Positions 1-5,534 of a DNA stretch of 5,534 nucleotides are shown here, in pieces (within the stretch, counting starts at the first letter, position 1; every line of letters starts with the position of its first letter). Source of the stretch: Burkholderiaceae bacterium (GTDB lineage Bacteria > Pseudomonadota > Gammaproteobacteria > Burkholderiales > Burkholderiaceae); contig JAGOEY010000135.1 of assembly GCA_017997515.1 (NCBI GenBank), forward strand, positions 1 to 5,534, given 5' to 3'. Under the pieces are notes generated by a model. That model did not search any database. It had not been told where the DNA came from and saw only the letters and a list, made by a program, of their open reading frames with translations. The translations under genes were made by a program, and so were the position numbers.

Positions 1-641
1 CCATCCATCTGCACACCATCATGGGTTCCATGCTGCGCGTGGGCCCATACGACCGACACCCCGTGCTGTTCTTTGAGCCGCCGCACCAGTGCATCCCCCA
101 CGGTGCGCGCACCCGTGCCCATAGCACCTACAACAGCGGCCAGTTGGGTCGCCGATTCGTCCAGCTCGGCCACATAGTTCTGGCGCGCAAAGAAGAAATC
201 ACGCACCTCCTCGAAAGGCATGGCTGCAGTCCCTGTGTCCGTGTGGTCACCGTCCCTGCCCGCAGACAAAGCCTCCAGCCGCTCCACAGCCTGGCGGTGG
301 CGCTGGTGCAGCGACAGCAGGCTGCGCCCCACTGCGGGCATGTTGGCGGCGATCTCGCGGATCTCGGCCAGCGACACCGCCTCGTGCGGCGCGCCGTCGG
401 CCAGCACCTCGCGCAGCCCGGCGATCAGGCGCGCCTCTTCGTCGTCGGAAAACACCTGCACGTCCACCCCAAACACGGCATTGACCTTGAGCAGCACCGG
501 CACCGTAAGGGGCCGCTGGTTGTGCTCGAGCTGGTTCAGGTAACTGGGCGACAGGCCCAGCGCCTGCGCCAGCGCCACCTGGTTCAAACCACGCTCTTCG
601 CGCAGGCGGCGAAGGCGCATACCCATGAAGGTTTTTTTCAC
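1..641 (-). CDS. XRE-family short-chain fatty acyl-CoA regulator (ScfR/PccR/RamB-like), N-terminal part, cut by window edge
   Basis: The minus strand is open from a GTG at 641 to the left edge, giving 213 codons of a protein whose family is usually about 470-500 residues. An HTH_3/XRE DNA-binding domain fills residues 6-62 (MRLRRLREERGLNQ, then ALGLSPSYLNQLEHNQRPLT with the recognition helix). A helical linker follows, then the family-typical stretch FEEVRDFFFARQNYVAELDE (about 143-162). LVRRLKEQHGVSVVWA near the end looks like the entry to the IrrE/M78-like domain; its HExxH motif and the C-terminal DUF2083-type acyl-CoA sensing domain would lie outside the window. Known relatives (PccR, RamB, mycobacterial PrpR) control propionyl-CoA or acetate genes in response to acyl-CoA. 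Divergence from a prp operon fits that role. The start is uncertain: GTG 641 has a weak GTGAG upstream; GTG 653, ATG 626 and ATG 620 are in frame, and an in-frame TAA just upstream of 653 limits extension. The family call is strong; the exact ligand is inferred. Confidence 0.88.
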   Translation of the reverse strand, partial: MKKTFMGMRLRRLREERGLNQVALAQALGLSPSYLNQLEHNQRPLTVPVLLKVNAVFGVDVQVFSDDEEARLIAGLREVLADGAPHEAVSLAEIREIAANMPAVGRSLLSLHQRHRQAVERLEALSAGRDGDHTDTGTAAMPFEEVRDFFFARQNYVAELDESATQLAAVVGAMGTGARTVGDALVRRLKEQHGVSVVWAHAQHGTHDGVQMD

Positions 642-682
642 TGTAGGACTCACTTATCTGGGGGGTCTGATGGTAAGCGGGA

Positions 683-690
683 TTTGCAAA
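683..690. promoter_or_regulatory. TTTGCAAA operator, regulator-proximal copy
   Basis: This is a perfect 8-bp palindrome, TTTGCAAA. As I recall, it matches the core of operators bound by ScfR-type regulators (PccR of Rhodobacter sphaeroides, RamB, mycobacterial PrpR). It lies 42 nt upstream of the regulator start, where binding could affect the regulator's own promoter. Binding is inferred, not shown. Confidence 0.75.
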
Positions 691-707
691 TAATTTACTT
701 CGCAATA

Positions 708-715
708 TTTGCAAA
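708..715. promoter_or_regulatory. TTTGCAAA operator, operon-proximal copy
   Basis: This second perfect TTTGCAAA lies 25 bp centre to centre from the first (17-bp spacer). The spacer contains TTCGCAA at 699-705, a degenerate copy right next to this site. The TTG at 709 inside the motif opens a longer reading frame for the thioesterase, but it is more sensibly an operator base than a start codon. Confidence 0.75.
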
Positions 716-760
716 CCACTCCAAAAAGCTTCGCATTCATTCGCCAATTCAGCCATTCCT

Positions 761-768
761 TTTGCAGG
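761..768. promoter_or_regulatory. Possible degenerate third operator (TTTGCAGG)
   Basis: TTTGCAGG matches the first six bases of the two perfect palindromes and lies 24 nt before the thioesterase ATG. One six-base match could be chance, so this is only a weak candidate for an auxiliary binding site. Confidence 0.25.
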
Positions 769-792
769 GTGTTCTGCGTACATTGCGAACCC

Positions 793-1257
793 ATGCAGCA
801 TGCGAACCCAGCCCACGAGCACCTCCCGGCACACCACACCCCCGTGCGCTTGGGTGCCACCAACATGGTTGAAATGGTCTTTCCGAACCAGGCCAACCAC
901 TACGGAACATTGTTCGGCGGCAACGCGCTAAAGCTTCTGAGCCAGGCCGCCTTTCTCACCGCCAGCCGCTTTGCACCGGGGCATTTCGTGATGGCGGCAT
1001 GCAACGACGTGGTGTTCCACCGCCCGGTGCGGCTGGGCCAGGTGCTGAACATGACCGGCTTTGTGGAACGCGTCGGCCACACCTCGCTCACCGTGGTGGT
1101 CAGCGCCACGGTGGAAGACCTGTGCAGCGGCACCTGTGCGGCAGCGCTGGACAGCCGCTTCGAAATGGTGGCGGTGGGTGCAGATGGCCGCCCGGTTGCG
1201 CTCGCCACTTCCACGCCAGACACGCCCCAAACAGCCACACCAGCCACAACAAATTAA
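793..1257 (+). CDS. Hot-dog fold acyl-CoA thioesterase, first gene of the prp operon
   Basis: A 154-residue protein of the acyl-CoA hydrolase (YciA/Acot-like) hot-dog family, predicted cytosolic, which hydrolyses acyl-CoA to free acid and CoA. The diagnostic block is FPNQANHYGTLFGGNAL at residues 30-46, followed by the long central helix (KLLSQAAFLTASRF), then VVFHRPVRLGQVLNMTGFVERVGHTSLTV for the core strands. The C-terminus (about 138-154) is a Thr/Pro/Ala-rich tail without recognisable fold. I chose ATG 793 because family similarity starts near residue 18 and the longer TTG 709 start would lie inside an operator. No good Shine-Dalgarno precedes 793, and ATG 865 (residue 25) would still include the core block. 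Its stop overlaps the prpC ribosome binding site, so it is almost certainly co-transcribed with prpC. Where YciA-like enzymes often carry an Asp on the central helix, this protein has Ser50. The substrate is unknown; propionyl-CoA or a related short acyl-CoA is inferred only from context. Confidence 0.85.
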   Translation: MQHANPAHEHLPAHHTPVRLGATNMVEMVFPNQANHYGTLFGGNALKLLSQAAFLTASRFAPGHFVMAACNDVVFHRPVRLGQVLNMTGFVERVGHTSLTVVVSATVEDLCSGTCAAALDSRFEMVAVGADGRPVALATSTPDTPQTATPATTN

Positions 1258-1262
1258 GGAGA
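1256..1262 (+). promoter_or_regulatory. prpC ribosome binding site overlapping the thioesterase stop
   Basis: AAGGAGA is the only strong Shine-Dalgarno in the window. It shares two bases with the thioesterase TAA (1255-1257) and sits 4 nt before the prpC ATG at 1267. It fixes the prpC start and suggests translational coupling or reinitiation between the two genes. Confidence 0.8.
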
Positions 1263-1266
1263 CTCC

Positions 1267-2439
1267 ATGTCCGTCACCAGCCTGCCCCACCCCGCCGAGG
1301 CACCCGCCTTCAAACCCAAAAAATCTGTGGCCTTGTCAGGCGTCACCGCAGGCAACACCGCGCTGTGTACGGTGGGCAAAACCGGAAACGATCTGCACTA
1401 CCGTGGCTACGACATTCTGGACATCGCCGAGGTCTGTGAATTCGAGGAGATTGCCCACCTGCTGGTGCACGGCAAACTGCCCAGCGCAGCCGAGTTGCGC
1501 GCCTACAAAGCCAAACTCAAGGCACTGCGTGGCCTGCCCGTCACGGTGAAAGAGGCACTGGAACGCCTGCCCGCGTCGGCGCACCCGATGGACGTGATGC
1601 GCACAGGTGTCTCCGCACTCGGTTGTATCCTGCCCGAGAAGGACGACCACAACACCCCCGGCGCACGCGACATTGCCGACCGACTGATGGCCTCACTCGG
1701 CTCGATGCTGCTGTACTGGTACCACTGGTCCACCAACGGCCAGCGCATCCAGGTGGAGACCGATGACGAGTCCATCGGCGGCCATTTTCTGCATCTGCTA
1801 CATGGACAAAAACCCAGCGCTGAATGGGAACGCGCCATGCACACATCGCTGGTGCTGTACGCTGAACATGAATTCAACGCATCCACCTTCGCCTGCCGGG
1901 TGATTGCAGGCACGGGGTCGGACATGTACTCTGCCATCACCGGCGGCATTGGTGCGCTGCGTGGCCCCAAACACGGGGGCGCCAACGAGGTCGCGTTTGA
2001 AATCCAGAAACGTTACGACAACCCCAACGAAGCCGAAGCCGACGTGCGCCGCCGTGTGGAGGCCAAGGAGGTGGTGATCGGTTTTGGCCACCCGGTCTAC
2101 ACCGTGAGTGACCCGCGCAACGTGGTGATCAAAGGTGTGGCGAAGTCGCTGTCGCAGCAGGCGGGCAGCACCAAGATGTTCGACATTGCGGAGCGGCTGG
2201 AGTCGGTGATGTGGGACGCCAAGAAGATGTTCCCCAACCTCGACTGGTTCAGCGCGGTGAGTTACCACATGATGGGTGTGCCCACCGCCATGTTCACACC
2301 GCTCTTTGTGATCGCCCGCACCAGCGGCTGGGCAGCCCATGTGATCGAGCAGCGGCAGGACAACAAGATCATCCGCCCCAGCGCACACTACACCGGCCCG
2401 GACGACCTGGCCTTCGTACACATCCAGGACCGCACGTAA
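1267..2439 (+). CDS. prpC: 2-methylcitrate synthase PrpC
   Basis: Condenses propionyl-CoA with oxaloacetate to 2-methylcitrate and CoA, the entry step of the methylcitrate cycle, in the cytosol. The 390-residue length matches PrpC and is shorter than the roughly 430-residue type II citrate synthases. Citrate synthase landmarks appear in order: [10 protein letters not shown] (about 46-55), [11 protein letters not shown] (198-208), GPKHGGANE with His236, the family signature [13 protein letters not shown] with His275, and [22 protein letters not shown] with Asp326. His236, His275 and Asp326 correspond, with a one-residue offset, to the His-His-Asp catalytic triad I recall for Salmonella PrpC (235/274/325), so the enzyme looks active. 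The C-terminal block [24 protein letters not shown] is typical of PrpC. The start is fixed by a strong Shine-Dalgarno, and acnD begins 25 nt after the stop. Some PrpC enzymes also use acetyl-CoA slowly, but position next to acnD and prpF makes methylcitrate synthase by far the best call. Confidence 0.97.
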   Translation: MSVTSLPHPAEAPAFKPKKSVALSGVTAGNTALCTVGKTGNDLHYRGYDILDIAEVCEFEEIAHLLVHGKLPSAAELRAYKAKLKALRGLPVTVKEALERLPASAHPMDVMRTGVSALGCILPEKDDHNTPGARDIADRLMASLGSMLLYWYHWSTNGQRIQVETDDESIGGHFLHLLHGQKPSAEWERAMHTSLVLYAEHEFNASTFACRVIAGTGSDMYSAITGGIGALRGPKHGGANEVAFEIQKRYDNPNEAEADVRRRVEAKEVVIGFGHPVYTVSDPRNVVIKGVAKSLSQQAGSTKMFDIAERLESVMWDAKKMFPNLDWFSAVSYHMMGVPTAMFTPLFVIARTSGWAAHVIEQRQDNKIIRPSAHYTGPDDLAFVHIQDRT

Positions 2440-2464
2440 AACGACAGAGGCAAGAGCCCGCCCC

Positions 2465-5068
2465 ATGAACAACCGATACCGCAAGAACCTGCCCGGCACG
2501 GCGCTGGACTATTACGACGCCCGTGCAGCCGTGGACGACATCACACCCGGCGCCTACGACGGCCTGCCCTACACCTCGCGTGTACATGCCGAGAACCTGG
2601 TGCGCCGCTGCGACCCCGCGACGCTGACCGATTCACTCAAACAACTGATCGAACGCAAACGCGACCTGGACTTCCCCTGGTTCCCCGCGCGTGTGGTGTG
2701 CCACGACATCCTGGGCCAGACCGCGCTGGTGGACTTGGCCGGTCTGCGGGATGCGATTGCCGACATGGGTGGCGACCCGGCCCAGGTCAACCCCGTCGTA
2801 CAAACGCAGCTGATCGTGGACCACTCGCTGGCCGTGGAGTTTGCAGGCTTCGACCCCGACGCGTTTGCGAAGAACCGCGCCATCGAAGACCGCCGCAACG
2901 AAGACCGTTTCCACTTCATCGAATGGACAAAGAAGGCGTTTAAAAACGTCGAGGTCATCCCGCCAGGGAACGGGATCATGCACCAGATCAACCTAGAGCG
3001 GATGAGCCCTGTGGTGCATGCGAAAGACGGCGTGGCCTACCCCGACACCCTTGTCGGCACCGACAGCCACACGCCGCATGTGGACGCGCTGGGTGTGATC
3101 GCCATCGGTGTGGGTGGGCTGGAGGCCGAGAGTGTGATGCTGGGCCGCGCCTCGTGGATGCGCCTGCCGGACATCGTGGGCGTGAAACTCACGGGCAAAC
3201 CGCAGCCCGGCATCACTGCCACCGACACCGTGCTGGCGCTGACCGAGTTCCTGCGCAAGGAAAAGGTGGTGGGTGCGTACCTGGAGTTCTACGGAGAAGG
3301 CGCTGCCGCGCTGACGCTGGGCGACCGCGCGACCATCTCCAACATGACGCCCGAGTTCGGCGCCACCGCCGCGATGTTCTCCATCGACCAGATGACCATC
3401 GACTACCTGCGCCTGACCGGGCGCGAGGACGAACAGGTGCGGCTGGTCGAGCTGTATGCCAAACAAACAGGTCTGTGGTCCGACGCGCTGGCCACGGCCG
3501 AGTACGAACGTGTGCTGCGCTTCGACCTCTCATCCGTGGTGCGCAACATGGCAGGTCCGTCGAACCCACACAAGCGTTTGCCGACATCGGCGCTGGCCGA
3601 ACGTGGCATCGCCGCACAGTGGCAAGACGTGCCCGGCCAGATGCCCGATGGCGCCGTCATCATCGCGGCCATTACCAGCTGCACCAACACCAGCAATCCG
3701 CGTAATGTGATCGCCGCGGCCCTGCTGGCGCGCAACGCCAACGCGCGCGGCCTGGTGCGCAAGCCTTGGGTTAAAACCTCGCTGGCCCCAGGCTCCAAAG
3801 CCGTACAGCTGTACCTGGAAGAAGCCGGTCTGCTGACCGAACTGGAGCAACTCGGCTTCGGCATCGTCGCCTTCGCCTGCACCACCTGCAACGGCATGAG
3901 CGGCGCGCTGGACCCCGCTATCCAGCAGGAAGTGGTAGACCGCGACCTGTATGCCACGGCCGTGCTGTCGGGTAACCGCAATTTCGATGGTCGTATCCAC
4001 CCCTATGCCAAACAGGCCTTCCTGGCCTCGCCGCCGCTGGTAGTGGCCTACGCGATTGCAGGCACGGTGCGCTTTGACATCGAGAAGGACGTGCTGGGCG
4101 TAGACGCGGCGGGCCGCGCAGTGACGCTCAAGGACATCTGGCCCAGCGATGCCGAGATCGACGCTATCGTGGCCCGCAGCGTGAAGCCCGAACATTTCCG
4201 CCGCGTGTACGACCCGATGTTCAAAATCGGCGTGGCGAGTGATGAGACGATCAGCCCGCTGTACGAGTGGCGCGCACAGAGCACCTACATCCGCCGCCCG
4301 CCGTACTGGGAGGGCGCGCTGGCAGGCGAACGCACCTTGCGCGGCCTGCGCCCGCTGGCCGTGCTGCCCGACAACATCACGACGGACCACCTGTCGCCGT
4401 CCAACGCGATCTTGCGGGACAGCGCGGCCGGTGAATACCTCCACAAGATGGGCCTGCCGGAAGAGGACTTCAACTCATACGCCACCCACCGCGGCGACCA
4501 TCTGACGGCCCAGCGCGCCACCTTCGCCAACCCGCAACTCGTCAACGAGATGGCAGTGGTGAATGGCCAGGTGCAGAAGGGTTCGCTCACGCGCATCGAA
4601 CCCGAAGGCCGAGTGGTGCGTATGTGGGAAGGCATCGAGCACTACATGCAGCGCAAGCAGCCGCTCATCATCATCGCTGGCGCCGACTACGGCCAGGGCA
4701 GCTCACGCGACTGGGCAGCCAAGGGTGTGCGCCTGGCGGGTGTGGAGGCGATTGCAGCCGAGGGCTTCGAGCGTATCCACCGCACCAACCTGATTGGTAT
4801 GGGGGTGTTGCCGCTGGAGTTCAAGCCGGGTGTGAGTCGGTTGACGCTGGGGCTGGACGGCACGGAGACCTATGACGTGGTCGGTGAACGCCTGCCGCGC
4901 GCCACGCTGACGCTGGTGGTGCTGCGCCGTGATGGCGAGCGCGTGGAGGTGCCGATGACCTGCCGGCTGGACACGGCTGAAGAGGTGTCTATCTACGAGG
5001 CCGGTGGTGTTCTGCAGCGGTTTGCGCAGGATTTTTTGGCATCAAATCGGCCTCTAGCGCAGGTATGA
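2465..5068 (+). CDS. acnD: Fe/S-dependent 2-methylcitrate dehydratase AcnD
   Basis: An aconitase-family enzyme that dehydrates 2-methylcitrate and, with PrpF, replaces the cofactor-free dehydratase PrpD. At 867 residues it has the normal AcnD length. The N-terminus (YRKNLPGTALDYYDARAAV, then LPYTSRVHAENLVRRCDP) is typical of AcnD rather than AcnA. Aconitase landmarks follow: GTDSHTPHVDALG from 198, the 4Fe-4S ligands Cys406 (SCTNTSNP), Cys472 and Cys475 (ACTTCNG) with the expected 66-residue spacing, DNITTDHLSPSNAI at 636-649, and GQGSSRDWAAKG from 743 in the C-terminal swivel domain. All three cluster cysteines are present, so a functional [4Fe-4S] enzyme is expected. AAGAG at 2452-2456, 8 nt before the ATG, is a moderate ribosome binding site. 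The last residues (SNRPLAQV) lie in a repeat-like segment and are probably not part of the conserved fold. AcnA is the alternative, but the adjacent prpC and prpF settle the assignment. Confidence 0.96.
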   Translation: MNNRYRKNLPGTALDYYDARAAVDDITPGAYDGLPYTSRVHAENLVRRCDPATLTDSLKQLIERKRDLDFPWFPARVVCHDILGQTALVDLAGLRDAIADMGGDPAQVNPVVQTQLIVDHSLAVEFAGFDPDAFAKNRAIEDRRNEDRFHFIEWTKKAFKNVEVIPPGNGIMHQINLERMSPVVHAKDGVAYPDTLVGTDSHTPHVDALGVIAIGVGGLEAESVMLGRASWMRLPDIVGVKLTGKPQPGITATDTVLALTEFLRKEKVVGAYLEFYGEGAAALTLGDRATISNMTPEFGATAAMFSIDQMTIDYLRLTGREDEQVRLVELYAKQTGLWSDALATAEYERVLRFDLSSVVRNMAGPSNPHKRLPTSALAERGIAAQWQDVPGQMPDGAVIIAAITSCTNTSNPRNVIAAALLARNANARGLVRKPWVKTSLAPGSKAVQLYLEEAGLLTELEQLGFGIVAFACTTCNGMSGALDPAIQQEVVDRDLYATAVLSGNRNFDGRIHPYAKQAFLASPPLVVAYAIAGTVRFDIEKDVLGVDAAGRAVTLKDIWPSDAEIDAIVARSVKPEHFRRVYDPMFKIGVASDETISPLYEWRAQSTYIRRPPYWEGALAGERTLRGLRPLAVLPDNITTDHLSPSNAILRDSAAGEYLHKMGLPEEDFNSYATHRGDHLTAQRATFANPQLVNEMAVVNGQVQKGSLTRIEPEGRVVRMWEGIEHYMQRKQPLIIIAGADYGQGSSRDWAAKGVRLAGVEAIAAEGFERIHRTNLIGMGVLPLEFKPGVSRLTLGLDGTETYDVVGERLPRATLTLVVLRRDGERVEVPMTCRLDTAEEVSIYEAGGVLQRFAQDFLASNRPLAQV

Positions 5069-5094
5069 ACTAGGCATATTGCTATTAAATTTGA
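5032..5094. repeat. Possible small interspersed repeat at the acnD end and acnD-prpF junction
   Basis: Composition shifts abruptly here from GC-rich coding to AT-rich sequence. A 6-bp inverted pair, TCAAAT at 5042-5047 and ATTTGA at 5089-5094, frames the segment, which also contains GGCCTCTAGCGC (5049-5060) and GCTATTAAATTTGA (5081-5094). These words resemble, from memory, a short repeat found between genes in Comamonadaceae genomes. It supplies the last acnD codons and the whole 27-nt gap before prpF. Only one copy is visible in this window, so repetitiveness is recalled rather than shown. Confidence 0.4.
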
Positions 5095-5095
5095 C

Positions 5096-5534
5096 ATGAC
5101 TCAGCCTCTCCCCCAAACCAAGATCCCCGCCACCTACATGCGTGGCGGCACCAGCAAGGGTGTGTTCTTCCGCCTGCAGGATTTACCCCAGGCCGCCCAA
5201 CAGCCTGGCCCTGCCCGCGATGCGTTGCTGTTGCGCGTGATCGGCAGCCCCGACCCATATGGCAAACAAATCGACGGTATGGGCGCGGCGACCTCCAGCA
5301 CCAGCAAGGCGGTCATCCTGTCGAAAAGCAGCCGACCCGGACATGACGTGGACTACCTGTTTGGCCAGGTCTCCATCGACCAGCCTTTTGTGGACTGGAG
5401 CGGCAACTGCGGCAACCTGTCGGCGGCAGTGGGCCCGTTCGCCATCACCAATGGGCTCGTGGACGCCGCCCGCGTGCCGCGTAACGGCGTCTGCACCGTG
5501 CGAATCTGGCAGGCCAACATCGGCAAGACCATCG
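5096..5534 (+). CDS. prpF: 2-methylaconitate isomerase PrpF (AcnD accessory protein), cut by the right edge
   Basis: The first 146 codons of a protein that is normally about 390-400 residues. PrpF has a diaminopimelate-epimerase-like fold and isomerises the 2-methylaconitate made by AcnD to 2-methyl-cis-aconitate. The diagnostic start IPATYMRGGTSKGVFFR (10-26) is followed by GSPDPYGKQIDGMGAATSSTSKAV with Lys71, and by DWSGNCGNLSAAVGPFAI with Cys105. These two residues correspond, two positions earlier, to the Lys73 and Cys107 I recall as important in Shewanella PrpF, so the catalytic half seen here looks intact. ATG 5096 is the natural start: an in-frame stop (the acnD TGA) lies only 9 codons upstream and no other start codon intervenes. 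No recognisable Shine-Dalgarno precedes it (the upstream bases are TTAAATTTGAC), so translation may depend on acnD. The C-terminal part is outside the window. Confidence 0.95.
   Translation, partial: MTQPLPQTKIPATYMRGGTSKGVFFRLQDLPQAAQQPGPARDALLLRVIGSPDPYGKQIDGMGAATSSTSKAVILSKSSRPGHDVDYLFGQVSIDQPFVDWSGNCGNLSAAVGPFAITNGLVDAARVPRNGVCTVRIWQANIGKTI

Larger units (their letters stand above)
642..792. promoter_or_regulatory. Divergent regulator/prp-operon control region
   Basis: This 151-bp gap separates the minus-strand regulator from the plus-strand thioesterase. Its 676-760 part is clearly more AT-rich than the flanking genes. It holds two perfect TTTGCAAA palindromes and a weaker TTTGCAGG. Both transcription units must start here or inside it, but I could not pick convincing -35/-10 pairs on either strand, so no exact promoter is called. 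The palindromes lie 42 nt upstream of the regulator GTG and about 78 nt upstream of the thioesterase ATG, a position suited to control of both units, including autoregulation. That control is inference from layout and from the known behaviour of the regulator family. Confidence 0.75.

Noticed and set aside
709..792. TTG 709 as an N-terminal extension of the thioesterase
   Set aside because: The added 28 residues have no family similarity, the start codon lies within a TTTGCAAA operator, and no ribosome binding site precedes it.
21..872. Long plus-strand open frame opposite the regulator (283 codons)
   Set aside because: It is antisense to the clearly recognisable XRE regulator, runs through the divergent control region and into the thioesterase, and its translation is low-complexity His/Arg/Gln-rich with no recognisable domain. 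It is a high-GC shadow.
247..900. Minus-strand open frame of 217 codons overlapping the regulator and thioesterase start
   Set aside because: It lies in a different frame from the regulator, its C-terminal half is Gly/Ala/Arg-rich shadow sequence, and it would cross the operator region. The real minus-strand gene is the one starting near 641.
2440..2464. Possible terminator or promoter between prpC and acnD
   Set aside because: The 25-nt gap shows no inverted repeat or T-run and no credible promoter; it only carries a moderate ribosome binding site for acnD.
3530..4444. 304-codon minus-strand open frame inside acnD
   Set aside because: It is antisense to conserved AcnD sequence including the Fe/S cysteines, with no recognisable domain or ribosome binding site. 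It is typical of the opposite strand of GC-rich genes.
1..5534. CRISPR array, tRNA/rRNA gene, transposase or prophage signal
   Set aside because: No regularly spaced repeats, structural RNA or mobile-element proteins were seen. All but about 200 bp of the window is explained by metabolic genes and their regulator.

Overview
The window is high-GC bacterial DNA carrying most of a 2-methylcitrate cycle (propionate/propionyl-CoA degradation) locus of the AcnD/PrpF type. Protein style, codon use and gene content suggest a betaproteobacterium, most likely Burkholderiales and probably Comamonadaceae. The family-level placement is inference from protein resemblance and a recalled small interspersed repeat, not from a marker gene.

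Layout: (1) Positions 1-641, minus strand, hold the N-terminal part of an XRE-type regulator of the short-chain fatty acyl-CoA regulator (ScfR: PccR/RamB/mycobacterial PrpR-like) family, cut by the left edge. (2) Positions 642-792 are a divergent, relatively AT-rich control region with two perfect TTTGCAAA palindromes (683-690 and 708-715), the core motif I recall for operators of this regulator family. (3) On the plus strand follow a small hot-dog acyl-CoA thioesterase (793-1257), prpC 2-methylcitrate synthase (1267-2439), acnD Fe/S 2-methylcitrate dehydratase (2465-5068) and the first third of prpF (5096 to beyond the right edge). Gaps of 9, 25 and 27 nt with no visible terminator argue for one operon.

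How it works together: PrpC condenses propionyl-CoA with oxaloacetate to 2-methylcitrate. AcnD dehydrates this to a 2-methylaconitate isomer, and PrpF isomerises that to 2-methyl-cis-aconitate for rehydration by an aconitase (AcnB). PrpB (2-methylisocitrate lyase), which would finish the cycle by releasing pyruvate and succinate, is not in the window and must lie downstream or elsewhere. The thioesterase at the head of the operon is not a classical cycle enzyme. It may protect the CoA pool or tune the acyl-CoA signal sensed by the divergent regulator.

The most interesting points are the pairing of the ScfR-type regulator with its apparent cognate operator in front of a proteobacterial prp operon, the unusual 17-bp spacing of the two palindromes, the thioesterase-first organisation, and a repeat-like segment forming the acnD 3' end and the acnD-prpF junction.
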